From NCBI GenBank assembly GCA_028687085.1, contig JAQUAU010000002.1:1-35187 (forward strand): a stretch of 35,187 nucleotides of DNA. The letters run 5' to 3'. A program made the position numbers and the translations under genes. The notes under the pieces were generated by a model. That model was not told the DNA's origin. It worked only from the letters and a program-made list of their open reading frames with translations, and searched no databases. The stretch comes from Minisyncoccota bacterium. Lineage in GTDB: Bacteria > Patescibacteriota > Minisyncoccia > Phycocordibacterales > Phycocordibacteraceae. Shown one piece after another: positions 22,421 through 30,804 of the stretch. Position 1 is the stretch's first letter, and each line of letters begins with the position of its first letter.

Positions 22421-25253
22421 CTCTCGAATCCTCTCGGGACAGGTCGCGAACGAGATTGAAGCGTGTTGTGCCGGTCGAGAGCACCGCTGAGTATGTTCCC
22501 TCTGCATCAACTTTCGCATGCGCTGCATCGTGCGGAGAGAATCCCTCGGTCTTACGCGCCTCAGCGATAGCGCGCGCCATCTCTCGTTCGTCGCCCTCAC
22601 GGATGAGTTCCGGCGTAAGCATCGTATCAAGCTCGACCGTCGCGTGGCCGGTCGAGACATGCTTCACGTTCACTTCATCAGCGAGAATCTGTAGAAGCTC
22701 TTTTGAGAGCGCGTCAGGTATCGAGAGTTTCGCGAGCGGCTGACGCACCTTGATCCCCGCCTTCTGGCGCAGCTGAAGTGCATCAGAGGCGAGCGCGCGC
22801 ACCCGCGCTATTTCATCGATGAGCGCCATATCTCCATTGCCAGAGAGCAATTTCTGTACATGTGCGAAGAGCTTTGTTGACTTGCTCTTCAAGACCTTCG
22901 CGGAACGGGGCCAGTCGCAGAGATGCACGCTCTCTGGGTCGCCTCCGCCTCGTACACCTCGGAAGACCTCTTCGGCGATAAAAGGCACTGCCGGCGCAAT
23001 GACGATAGAGAGTGTGCGGAGTACGTACCGCAACGTCGCGAGAGCATCTCTCTTGTCAGCGCTCTCTTCTTTAAAACGGTCACGGGAGCGACGAACATAC
23101 CAGGTCGAGAGATCATCGATGAAGGGAGCAAGCGGCCGCATCGCCCGATCGAGCTCATATCGCTCGTATCCCTCACTCGTCTCTTGCAGGAGCTCTTTCA
23201 GGCGCGCAAGAATCCATCGATCGAGTACCTGAGAGCTCGTATCCGCACAGTCCGTTCCATCGGCATAGAGTTTATAAAAAGCGAGCACATTGCCGAGGCG
23301 TCCAATGTTCTTCTTTGCAACCTCGTCAACGCCCGCTTCAGAAAACGCGAGATTCTCGGCTTGCATGACCGGCGACGAGAGCAAGTAGAGGCGGAGCGCA
23401 TCGGCACCGTATTTCTCGACAATCTCCATCGGATCAGGATAATTCTGAAGTCGCTTCGACATCTTCTTGCCGTCTTCAGCCAAGACGATGCCGTTTACGA
23501 TAACGTTTTGAAATGCGTTCTTTTTGAAAAGCGCGCCGCCGAGCACATGCAGATAATAGAACCAGGCGCGCGTCTGGTCGAGACCTTCTGCGATGAACTG
23601 CGCAGGAAATGCTGCATCAAATTCTTTTTTGTGCTCAAAGGGATAGTGCTCTTGCCCATACGGCATCGAGCCGGAATCGAACCACGTATCGAGCACGTCG
23701 GGAATACGGTGCATCTCGCCGCCGCAGGAACAGGGCACAGTAATCTCATCCACAATATGCTTATGTAGGTCATCTACCTTCTTCCCGCTCGCCTTTTCGA
23801 GTTCTGCCACAGAACCAAAGACACGCTGCTTCTTGCAGGTTTCGCAAACCCAGAGCGGGATGACGCTCGCCCAGAAACGCTGGCGAGAGATCGACCAATC
23901 GCGCGCACCCAGGAGCCACTTGCCCCAGCGACCCTCTTTGATATGCGCGGGCGCCCAGCTGATGCTCTTTGCATTTTTCAGCAGATTTCCTTTCAGCTTC
24001 GTGACGGACACAAACCATGAAGAGGTCGCATAGTTGAGGAGCGGCGAATCGCAACGCCAGCAGTGCGGATATGAGTGCGTGATGTTTTCTTTTGAAAAAA
24101 GAGTCCCGTGTTCCTGGAGATATTTCAATACGGCGATATCGGTACCGAGCCGCACCGAATCGTCGTCAGAGCGCGGCTTCACTTCCATCCCCGCAAAATC
24201 GGTCACCTCGCTCTTCATCGTGCCGTCCATGTGCACGTGCTCTATGAACGGCAAATGCACTTTCTTCGAGAGCTCCCAATCATCGGCGCCAAAGGCCGGT
24301 GCCTCATGTGCGATGCCGGTGCCCGTGTCGGTCGTGACGAAGTCGGCCGCATATACCTTCCACCCGTTCTCGCGGTTCTTCAAGCTTTTGTCGTTTACGT
24401 AGTAGTCAAACGGCGGTTCGTATTCGAGACCGACGAGGTCACTGCCGCGGAATTTCCCCTGTTCGTTTTTCTGAATGACGTTCTCCCCGTGTATTTCTTC
24501 GACGCCATACATAATGTCCTTGCCAACCGCGAGCGCAACGTTGCCGGGAAGCGTCCATGGCGTCGTCGTCCACGCGAGCATAGAGACCTCGCCCTTCAAT
24601 CCGATTTTTTCAGGATGTTTCAATTTAAACTTCACTGTCACCGCGATATCTTTCACATCCTTATAGCCCTCGGCGACTTCTGCTTGCGAGAGCGTCGTCT
24701 CGCAGCGCGGGCAGATATGCATCGCGCGATAATCCTCATAGACAAGCCCCTTGTCGTAGATTGTCTTAAAGACCCACCACACGCTCTCCATGAAGGGCCT
24801 ATCCATCGTGACGTAGGCATGCTCCATGTCCGCCCAGCGGCCAATCCTTGGGATGAACGTCTTCCAATAATCGACGTAGGTCAGCACCTGCTCGCGACAG
24901 CGCTCATTGAACTTGGCGACGCCGTACTCCTTGATGTCTTTCTTGTGCTTGAAGCCCAGCTCTTTCTCGACGATATTCTCGATCGGCAGGCCGTGACAGT
25001 CCCAGCCCCACTTGCGCGGCACATGATATCCCTGCATCGTGAAGTAGCGTGGAATAGCATCCTTGATGATGCTCGCGACGATGTGGCCGTAATGCGGTGT
25101 GCCGGTCGCAAAGGGCGGCCCGTCATAGAAGACATACTCGCCCTTGGGCGACTTCTTGGCGAGCGACTTCTCAAATATCTTCTCTTGCGTCCAGAACGCG
25201 AGCGTCGCTTCTTCGCGCTTCGCCACCTCACTCTTCTCGGGCATATCGGCCAT
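22410..25253 (-). CDS. ileS: Isoleucyl-tRNA synthetase (long, eukaryote-like type)
   Basis: A 947-residue class I synthetase. The HIGH motif is HYGH (54-57) inside GPPFATGTPHYGHI, and KMSKR is at 597-601. The editing domain lies between (MLAWTTTPWTLPGNVALAVG; GTGIAHEAPAFGADDW). The tRNA-binding and DUF5915-like C-terminus extends to the end. HYGH, KMSKR and the long C-terminus fit the IleRS2 type, which in other bacteria is linked to mupirocin tolerance; that trait is inferred only. It overlaps recO by 11 nt, so the two are probably co-transcribed. TACGAT lies 8 nt before the ATG. Confidence 0.97.
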   Translation of the reverse strand: MADMPEKSEVAKREEATLAFWTQEKIFEKSLAKKSPKGEYVFYDGPPFATGTPHYGHIVASIIKDAIPRYFTMQGYHVPRKWGWDCHGLPIENIVEKELGFKHKKDIKEYGVAKFNERCREQVLTYVDYWKTFIPRIGRWADMEHAYVTMDRPFMESVWWVFKTIYDKGLVYEDYRAMHICPRCETTLSQAEVAEGYKDVKDIAVTVKFKLKHPEKIGLKGEVSMLAWTTTPWTLPGNVALAVGKDIMYGVEEIHGENVIQKNEQGKFRGSDLVGLEYEPPFDYYVNDKSLKNRENGWKVYAADFVTTDTGTGIAHEAPAFGADDWELSKKVHLPFIEHVHMDGTMKSEVTDFAGMEVKPRSDDDSVRLGTDIAVLKYLQEHGTLFSKENITHSYPHCWRCDSPLLNYATSSWFVSVTKLKGNLLKNAKSISWAPAHIKEGRWGKWLLGARDWSISRQRFWASVIPLWVCETCKKQRVFGSVAELEKASGKKVDDLHKHIVDEITVPCSCGGEMHRIPDVLDTWFDSGSMPYGQEHYPFEHKKEFDAAFPAQFIAEGLDQTRAWFYYLHVLGGALFKKNAFQNVIVNGIVLAEDGKKMSKRLQNYPDPMEIVEKYGADALRLYLLSSPVMQAENLAFSEAGVDEVAKKNIGRLGNVLAFYKLYADGTDCADTSSQVLDRWILARLKELLQETSEGYERYELDRAMRPLAPFIDDLSTWYVRRSRDRFKEESADKRDALATLRYVLRTLSIVIAPAVPFIAEEVFRGVRGGGDPESVHLCDWPRSAKVLKSKSTKLFAHVQKLLSGNGDMALIDEIARVRALASDALQLRQKAGIKVRQPLAKLSIPDALSKELLQILADEVNVKHVSTGHATVELDTMLTPELIREGDEREMARAIAEARKTEGFSPHDAAHAKVDAEGTYSAVLSTGTTRFNLVRDLSREDSRDAA

Positions 25254-25271
25254 ATCCGCCTATCGTAACGT

Positions 25272-25595
25272 TTAGAAGCCAAAAATGGAAACGGCCGCAG
25301 AATAATCTGCGGCCGATCGAGGTGTGCGCTCGGCGCACTGATTTTTTCTAGTTAAACCTGGCGTGTACGTCCTTGGGTTCTTGGTGAGCACCCAGTTGGC
25401 AAATGCGACTACCGGTGGCGGAGGGTCAGCCTGTTCTTCTTCGAAACCCTTCGCCGCTTCTGTCGCATCAAAGCCGTTTATGCCCGTGAAGGTCTTCGCG
25501 TGAGCAAAAAACTTCTTCGCAGTCCATTTCATCTGCGCTATCGCATCCGCAACGGCATCTTTTTCGTTGTAGCAATTTCCTTTCCTGTGGGCCAT
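25272..25595 (-). CDS. Small hypothetical protein with a strong Shine-Dalgarno
   Basis: A 107-residue protein starting MAHRKGNCYNEKDAVADAIA. It is soluble, with a helical N-terminal half, a PPPP run near residue 54 and AFANWVLTKNPRTYTPG after it. I recognise no family. ATG 25595 has AAAGGAGG at 6 nt, the best Shine-Dalgarno in the window, which rules out the longer ORF to 25670. A promoter with a 17-bp spacer lies at 25642-25670. The last ~15 codons run through a terminator-like hairpin (25293-25314), so the true C-terminus may be shorter: a stop (TAA) in the +1 frame occurs just after TYTPG. Confidence 0.55.
   Translation of the reverse strand: MAHRKGNCYNEKDAVADAIAQMKWTAKKFFAHAKTFTGINGFDATEAAKGFEEEQADPPPPVVAFANWVLTKNPRTYTPGLTRKNQCAERTPRSAADYSAAVSIFGF
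25293..25314 (-). terminator. Hairpin overlapping the end of the 25272-25595 ORF
   Basis: A 9-bp perfect stem GGCCGCAGA/TCTGCGGCC with a 4-nt loop, followed on the minus strand by GTTTCCATTTTT. It is a moderate intrinsic terminator between this ORF and ileS, but the ORF as read translates through it. Confidence 0.65.
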
Positions 25596-25641
25596 CAGAA
25601 GCCTCCTTTTGTTATCGACGCACGACGTGCATCTGCGATTG

Positions 25642-25670
25642 AATCTAGCGCGCAGAACAGCCGTATGCAA
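25642..25670 (-). promoter_or_regulatory. Promoter for the small hypothetical gene
   Basis: TTGCAT (25670-25665), 17 bp, TAGATT (25647-25642) on the minus strand. It starts 2 bp after the argS stop and gives a ~40-nt leader with a Shine-Dalgarno. Confidence 0.65.
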
Positions 25671-25671
25671 C

Positions 25672-27360
25672 TCACATCCGCTCCGGTGTGGGGATACCGA
25701 GGAGCGTGAGGCCGTTTATCATCGTGTCCGCAAAAGCGCGCGCGACGCGCTGTTTATAGGCCTCCTCAGGCGAGCCGAGCACCTGCTCTTTTGCATAAAA
25801 AGAATTCCACTCCCCCGCGAGCTCGGTGAGATAATTGACCAAGAGATTCGGTGCGAGTTCGCGCGCGGCACGCGCGACTACCTCAGGATAATGCAGGATG
25901 AGCCGTTCGATAGGATACGCCTCGGCAGGCTCTTCTGAACCCCCCTCCCCATTTGCGCCATACGCGAGGATCTTCTTCGCGCGCACGAGCGCATATTGCA
26001 GATAGGGCCCTGAGTCGCCTTCAAGCGAAAGCGATTTCTCTTCGTCGAACATAATATCGGAGCCCGGCGCTTGGCGCAGGATCATAAACTTAATCGCACC
26101 GATTGCGACTTGCTCGGCGATAAGCGCATCGGCATTCTTCTCGCTCGCTCGCTCGATGACACTGGTAATAAAATCTGCAGTCGTGATGACATTCCCTTCG
26201 CGCGACGACATCTTCCCTGACGAGAGCTTCAAGAAGCCGGTCGCGAGATGCACGGTTTTCTTGGAGAGAAGCGGCGCGACGTCGGCGAGCGCCGCGAGCA
26301 CGGTCTTGAAGCGACCTGTCTGTTCATTGCCGGTGATGACGATGCTCCTATCCGACGGCCATCGTTCCTCCTTGAGAAAGGCGAGACCGATATCCTTTGC
26401 CTCATAGGTAGGCGTGTCATGCGAGGTGATAAAGACCATCGTATGCACACCCTTCGCTTCGCCATTATAGATAACTGCGCCATCGCTCATCTCGAAGACT
26501 CCCTTCTTGAGTCCGTCGCGCACAATACGCAGTCCTGCCTCGGTCGTGTCGCTGTCGAAGAATTCAAAATCGAAATGCGTGCCGAGCAATCCCCAGATGC
26601 GGCGGAATTCTTCGACCGAGACGTCGCGCCCCTTACGCCAAAGCCCCATCAGCTCGGCATCGGTGCCGGCGTATATCGCCTGATTCAGCGCGTCTATCTC
26701 TGCTTTTGCGCTCGGATCGCTCTCGTAGGCATTCGACCCTTCAGTGTAGGCGGCGCCGATCTCGCCCGCAGTCGTCGGCTCACTGATGCCCTTCTTCTGC
26801 AGACCCCAGAGCGCCTTGGCGACATTCGGACCGATATCACCGCCGAAGGTATCGCGCTTCACTACCGCCCCGGCATTCTCGATGAGGCGCGACACCGCCT
26901 CGCCGACCACGGTGCCGACCAAGTGGCCAATATGCATCTCCTTAAACGCGTTCGGATTCGAGTATTCGATGATGATGCGTTTCCCCCTAAACGCTTCGCT
27001 TTGCGAAGCGTCGGGCGAACCGCCTTCGGCGGTTTTAGCCTTCCCCCACTCCGACCCTTGCGCATCTGCCTCGGCGACCGCAAGCGCGACCGCCTCGCGC
27101 GCAAGCGTAATGTTCACGAAACCAGGACCCGCCACCGCGACATGACTCACGACTGCACCGAGCGTTTCGGTAAGGTGCTCAGCGAGCGAGTCCGCGAGCT
27201 CGCGCGGATTCCTGCCGAGCATCTTCGCGGCCGCCATCGCGGCATTCGTCGCATAATCACCGTGCGCAACCTCTCCGGGCCGCTCGACAGTGAACGCAAC
27301 ACCCGACGCTCCCGCTTTCGTGAGCGCCTCCTCAACCGCCTTCCGTATTCGCTCTTCCAT
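25672..27360 (-). CDS. argS: Arginyl-tRNA synthetase
   Basis: A 562-residue class I synthetase. The Add-1 N-terminal domain covers residues 1-100. The HIGH motif is HIGH (143-146) within NAFKEMHIGHLVG, and the KMSKS loop is reduced to KMSS in LSSGKMSSREGNV. The DALR anticodon-binding domain ends the protein (SGPYLQYALVRAKKIL onward, ending GIPTPERM). An extra stretch at residues ~109-124 (AKTAEGGSPDASQSEAF) is encoded by two palindromes (26991-27034) and sits just before the catalytic domain. The long ORF to 27678 is out-of-frame glyA sequence. TGG-TACACT ends 8 nt before ATG 27360. Confidence 0.96.
   Translation of the reverse strand: MEERIRKAVEEALTKAGASGVAFTVERPGEVAHGDYATNAAMAAAKMLGRNPRELADSLAEHLTETLGAVVSHVAVAGPGFVNITLAREAVALAVAEADAQGSEWGKAKTAEGGSPDASQSEAFRGKRIIIEYSNPNAFKEMHIGHLVGTVVGEAVSRLIENAGAVVKRDTFGGDIGPNVAKALWGLQKKGISEPTTAGEIGAAYTEGSNAYESDPSAKAEIDALNQAIYAGTDAELMGLWRKGRDVSVEEFRRIWGLLGTHFDFEFFDSDTTEAGLRIVRDGLKKGVFEMSDGAVIYNGEAKGVHTMVFITSHDTPTYEAKDIGLAFLKEERWPSDRSIVITGNEQTGRFKTVLAALADVAPLLSKKTVHLATGFLKLSSGKMSSREGNVITTADFITSVIERASEKNADALIAEQVAIGAIKFMILRQAPGSDIMFDEEKSLSLEGDSGPYLQYALVRAKKILAYGANGEGGSEEPAEAYPIERLILHYPEVVARAARELAPNLLVNYLTELAGEWNSFYAKEQVLGSPEEAYKQRVARAFADTMINGLTLLGIPTPERM
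26991..27034. repeat. Double-hairpin palindromic insertion inside argS
   Basis: Hairpin 1: ACGCTTCGC-TTT-GCGAAGCGT (26991-27011), 9 bp. Hairpin 2: AACCGCC-TTC-GGCGGTT (27018-27034), 7 bp. Six bases separate them. The block is read in frame and adds about 15 low-complexity residues, like the palindromic elements known inside Rickettsia genes. Confidence 0.75.
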
Positions 27361-27383
27361 TACAAACGAGTGTACCAGATTAT

Positions 27384-28643
27384 TTATTTGAATGATTCGG
27401 GAATGGGATGCGAGAGTGCAAGCTTCTTGATCTCCTTTTTTGCCTTTGCAACGGCCGCATCGGTGCGCGCAGTGAGCACCTCGATCATGATCTCGGCAAC
27501 GCGCGCAACCTCCTTCTCTTTGAATCCGCGCGTGGTCATCGCCGGCGTGCCGAAGCGGATGCCGGAAGGATCCATCGGCTTGCGCGTATCGTCGGCAATC
27601 GCATTTTTGTTCAGGGTGATGCCCGCGCGATCGAGAAGCTTCTCTGCCTCGCCGCCTGAGACACCGAACGACTTCCACCCATCGAGCAGGATGAGATGGT
27701 TGTCAGAGCCGCCCGTGAGCATGCGCGCCTTGTGACCCTTGAAGACTTTCTCCATCGCATGCGTATTCTTGATGATTTGCTTCGCGTACTTCTTAAAGGA
27801 TGGGCGAAGCGCCTCGCCAAAGGCCACCGCCTTGGCCGCGATCTGGTGCATGTGCGGGCCGCCCTGGAACCCAGGAAATACGGCCTTATTTATCTTCTTT
27901 GCGAGCTCCTCATCCTTACGAATAAGGATCAACCCGCCACGAGGACCCCGGAGCGTCTTGTGCGTCGTGGTGGTGATGATGTCGAAGCCGTAGTCGAAAG
28001 GGTTCTTCGCCGCCTTGCCGGCGATGAGCCCGGCGATATGCGCCGCGTCCATGACCGCCAATGCACCGACCTCGCGCGCGATAGAGACGAACTTTTTGTA
28101 GTTGAGCTCGCGCGGATACGCCGAGAAGCCGGCGAGAATGATTTTCGGCTTTATCTTCTTCGCGACCTTGCGCATCTCCGCATAGTCGATTTCGCCCGTC
28201 TCCACATCTTTCATCTTGTACCGGATGAAATTGAAGATCTTAGTGATATAGGTAACCGGATGGCCGTGCGTGAGGTGCCCGCCGTGCGAGAGGTCCATAC
28301 CGAGCACGGTGTCGCCAGGCTCGAGCAAGGCGAAGTACATCGCGATATTCGCATTCGCGCCACCAAGCGGCTGGACATTCGCATACTTCGCTCCAAACAG
28401 CTTCTTCGCGCGCTCGATAGCGAGCGTCTCGACTTGGTCGGTGAATTCTTGGCCGCCGTAGTAACGTCGGCCCGGGTACCCTTCTGAATACTTGTTGGTC
28501 AAGGACGAGGCCATTGCCTCCTTCACCGCGCGCGAGACGTAGTTCTCGCTCGGGATGAGCTCGAGCCCCTCCCTCTGCCGCTTCTCTTCTCCGCGCAATA
28601 TTTCTTCGATCTTCGGATCCTGTTTTTTGATGAATGTATACAT
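27384..28643 (-). CDS. glyA: Serine hydroxymethyltransferase
   Basis: A 419-residue PLP enzyme converting serine and tetrahydrofolate to glycine and methylene-tetrahydrofolate. Seen: LELIPSENYVSRAV, NKYSEGYPGRRYYGGQEFTD, LSHGGHLTHG, and the PLP lysine K229 in TTTTHKTLRGPRGG. GSDNHLILLD and GIRFGTPAMTTRGF complete the active site. It starts 1 nt after the thyA stop, so it is the last gene of a Dcd, Dcd, ThyA, GlyA operon. Its product is the cofactor that ThyA consumes. Confidence 0.98.
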   Translation of the reverse strand: MYTFIKKQDPKIEEILRGEEKRQREGLELIPSENYVSRAVKEAMASSLTNKYSEGYPGRRYYGGQEFTDQVETLAIERAKKLFGAKYANVQPLGGANANIAMYFALLEPGDTVLGMDLSHGGHLTHGHPVTYITKIFNFIRYKMKDVETGEIDYAEMRKVAKKIKPKIILAGFSAYPRELNYKKFVSIAREVGALAVMDAAHIAGLIAGKAAKNPFDYGFDIITTTTHKTLRGPRGGLILIRKDEELAKKINKAVFPGFQGGPHMHQIAAKAVAFGEALRPSFKKYAKQIIKNTHAMEKVFKGHKARMLTGGSDNHLILLDGWKSFGVSGGEAEKLLDRAGITLNKNAIADDTRKPMDPSGIRFGTPAMTTRGFKEKEVARVAEIMIEVLTARTDAAVAKAKKEIKKLALSHPIPESFK

Positions 28644-28644
28644 G

Positions 28645-29625
28645 CTATTTTTTCTTTTTTATTGCCTTGCGATCTTTCTCGTTAAATCCTCCTACGACCG
28701 TGATATCGCCCTTGATAGGCGGGTGCGGATTATACTTTTCAAGCATAAAATCTTCATACACAAAACTATCTATCTCCTTTTTCTTCGGATTGATCTTCAT
28801 ACGCGGGAATGGTCGTGGCTTTCGCTTGATCTGTTCTTTCGCCTGCTTGTAATGATTGCCATACAGATGCGTATCACCGAGGAAATGTACGAACTCTCCC
28901 GGCTTATAACCCGTCACCTGCGCGAGAATCATCGTGAGGAGCGCATAGGACGCGATATTGAATGGTACGCCAAGGAATGTGTCGGCTGAACGTTGATACA
29001 GCGCAAGGGAGAGCTTTCCGTCGGAGACATTCAAATTGAACATCGTGTGGCACGGCGGTATCGCCATCGAAGTACCCGGCTTCGACATCTCATACACATA
29101 TTCGGGATTCCATGCTGAAACGACCACATGTTTCCGATCGGGATAGTTTTTCGTCTTCCATATCGCCCACGCAAGCTGATCTATCTCGCGCCCCTCAGCC
29201 GCAGGCCATTTACGCCACTGACGCCCATACACTGGTCCGAGCTCGCCCCATTCTTTTGCGAACTTTTTATTCGCAACAATCTTCGCGATGAATTCTTCTT
29301 GCGTCATCTTCGGCACTTTGCCCGCTTCCATCTTCTTCTTGTATTCTTTGTACGGCCAATCGTCCCAGATATGCACACCTTGTTGTACCAGCGAGCGGAT
29401 ATTCGTTTCTCCGCGCAAGAACCACAAGAGCTCGTGGATGATACCTTTTATGAACACTTTTTTGGTGGTGAGGAGCGGAAATCCTTTTGAAAGGTCGTAC
29501 CGCATCATCCGACCGAATACGCTCTTGATAGCAATACCCGTATTGAATTCTTTCTTTTCGACACCGTTCTTCAAGATATCCTGCAAAAGTTCAAGGTATT
29601 GGTATTCGGGGTGCCGCGTTTTCAT
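28645..29625 (-). CDS. thyA: Thymidylate synthase
   Basis: A 326-residue enzyme that methylates dUMP to dTMP using methylene-tetrahydrofolate. Catalytic C192 is in MAIPPCHTMFNL. Other landmarks are FGRMMRYDLSKGFPLLTTKK, LWFLRGETNI, GPVYGRQWRKW, LYQRSADTFLGVPFNIASYA and FLGDTHLYGNHY. It is longer than E. coli ThyA (264) because of an insert around residues 85-130 and a lysine-rich end (KDRKAIKKKK). The stop is 1 nt before glyA, and the Dcd-like gene ends 10 nt upstream of the start. Confidence 0.97.
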   Translation of the reverse strand: MKTRHPEYQYLELLQDILKNGVEKKEFNTGIAIKSVFGRMMRYDLSKGFPLLTTKKVFIKGIIHELLWFLRGETNIRSLVQQGVHIWDDWPYKEYKKKMEAGKVPKMTQEEFIAKIVANKKFAKEWGELGPVYGRQWRKWPAAEGREIDQLAWAIWKTKNYPDRKHVVVSAWNPEYVYEMSKPGTSMAIPPCHTMFNLNVSDGKLSLALYQRSADTFLGVPFNIASYALLTMILAQVTGYKPGEFVHFLGDTHLYGNHYKQAKEQIKRKPRPFPRMKINPKKKEIDSFVYEDFMLEKYNPHPPIKGDITVVGGFNEKDRKAIKKKK

Positions 29626-29635
29626 GGTGGTGAAG

Positions 29636-30220
29636 TTATTTTTTCTTTTTTACCACTCGTTTCTTCTTAGGGACGATCTTCCGTTCTTCGGTAAAGTGGT
29701 TTGAATTCTTTGCGCCATAACGCCCCGTCTCTTTGTAGGTACGCTCGACTGGACTCGAGAGCCGAGCGAAAAGGAGCTGTGCGATAGTCATGCCGGGCCG
29801 GAGGATAAGCGGAACATTACTCGTATTCACGAGTTCGAAGGTCGGATAGAAATAGTGACACGGATTGAAAAGCATCGCGGTGTTGTGCACGACGAGTCCA
29901 GCGCGAGCAAGCGACGACTTGCCGGAGAGCAGGATGAGATGTTGCTCATCGACACCGATAAATTCGCGTTGTTTCCCAAGAACGCTTTCGCCCGGATGTA
30001 GGACGAATTGTTCTCCATCTTTCACCTTTACCGTACGCGTATGTGGATAGATCTTGTTCGCGGGATCAACGAAGTTTGTCGAGTGTTGGTCGGTCACCTC
30101 AAATTCATTCCCGAGCGTGACGTCATAACTCACTGGCTGCAACTTCTTCGTGTCGAATGGACGAATAACGATGCTACCGTCCTTAATCCCCTTCTTGATA
30201 TCAACGTCGGAGAGAAACAT
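29636..30220 (-). CDS. dcd: dCTP deaminase/dUTPase family protein (copy 1)
   Basis: A 194-residue protein of the Dcd/dUTPase superfamily. The signature GKSSLARAGLVVHNTA is followed by FYPTFELVNTSNVPLILRPG, where the glutamate in TFEL matches the catalytic glutamate of Dcd, and then MTIAQLLFARL. GRYGAKN near the end matches the nucleotide-covering segment. It supplies dUTP or dUMP for ThyA. The last 13 residues are almost all basic (PKKKRVVKKKK), a tail not usual for Dcd. It begins 2 nt after its paralogue's stop. I cannot tell mono- from bifunctional deaminase by eye. Confidence 0.87.
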   Translation of the reverse strand: MFLSDVDIKKGIKDGSIVIRPFDTKKLQPVSYDVTLGNEFEVTDQHSTNFVDPANKIYPHTRTVKVKDGEQFVLHPGESVLGKQREFIGVDEQHLILLSGKSSLARAGLVVHNTAMLFNPCHYFYPTFELVNTSNVPLILRPGMTIAQLLFARLSSPVERTYKETGRYGAKNSNHFTEERKIVPKKKRVVKKKK

Positions 30221-30222
30221 AT

Positions 30223-30786
30223 CTAGACTTGGGTTTCTTCGCCGTGGCTGACGCGGCCGCCCTGATGCTGTCCGCGGTAGCCGACAACCTCGCCTTCAAT
30301 TTTATAAAACACGATGTTGCAGAAGCGCGCGCCGAGCTGGAGCTTCACCTCAAACGGACTCAGGTTCGTGAGACCGAAGGTGAGCGGACCGGTGTAGCCC
30401 GGATCGGTCTTCGTCGCGAGCAGGAGGAGCCCAGCGCGAAAGAGAGAGCTCCGAGGATAGACCATCGGCATAAGGTCGAGCGGCGCCGAGATCGTCTCGG
30501 CAGTTTGCACGAGATAGTACTCGCCGGGCCGTATGATGAGCTCGTCTTGCACATCGCCTTCTTTGAGAGCATAGAGTTCTTCGGTCTTCACGCCACGACG
30601 CTTGCCGAGACCAGCGGCACCATCGGCCTCAATGTATGCTCCGCCTTCAACAATCTTATGGACCGCACCAAGTCGCAGATCAATACCGGTCCCTTCAGGA
30701 TTAGAAAAGTCACGGCCCCCAAGTCCGGTGATGAGATTGTCTTCTTCGATCCTCCGGACCACTTCTTTGATGCCGATAACTGACAT
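30223..30786 (-). CDS. dCTP deaminase/dUTPase family protein (copy 2)
   Basis: A 187-residue second member of the same superfamily, clearly diverged from copy 1. Seen: YPRSSLFRAGLLLLATKTDP, YTGPLTFGLTNLSPFEVKLQ, GARFCNIVFYKIEGEVVGYR, GQHQGGRVS. The Dcd catalytic glutamate position (in VLEFYN-type strands) reads TFGLTN here, so deaminase activity is doubtful and a dUTPase-like or other nucleotide role is more likely. It heads the Dcd, Dcd, ThyA, GlyA operon, divergent from DHFR. TATACT lies 6 nt before the ATG. Interpretation of the missing residue is inference. Confidence 0.8.
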   Translation of the reverse strand: MSVIGIKEVVRRIEEDNLITGLGGRDFSNPEGTGIDLRLGAVHKIVEGGAYIEADGAAGLGKRRGVKTEELYALKEGDVQDELIIRPGEYYLVQTAETISAPLDLMPMVYPRSSLFRAGLLLLATKTDPGYTGPLTFGLTNLSPFEVKLQLGARFCNIVFYKIEGEVVGYRGQHQGGRVSHGEETQV

Positions 30787-30791
30787 CCTGC

Positions 30792-30801
30792 TAGTATACT
30801 A
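30792..30801. promoter_or_regulatory. Divergent palindromic -10 between the Dcd operon and DHFR
   Basis: TAGTATACTA is a perfect palindrome in an 18-bp intergenic gap. Minus: TATACT, 6 nt, ATG 30786. Plus: TAGTAT, 7 nt, ATG 30805. Both mRNAs could be leaderless from overlapping -10 sequences. No clear -35s are seen. Confidence 0.5.
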
Positions 30802-30804
30802 CCC

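Noticed and set aside
24108..25268. Plus-strand ORF of 386 codons opposite ileS
   Set aside because: Antisense shadow of a certain ileS gene.
26248..27735. Plus-strand ORF of 495 codons opposite argS and glyA
   Set aside because: Antisense of two certain enzymes; no domain of its own.
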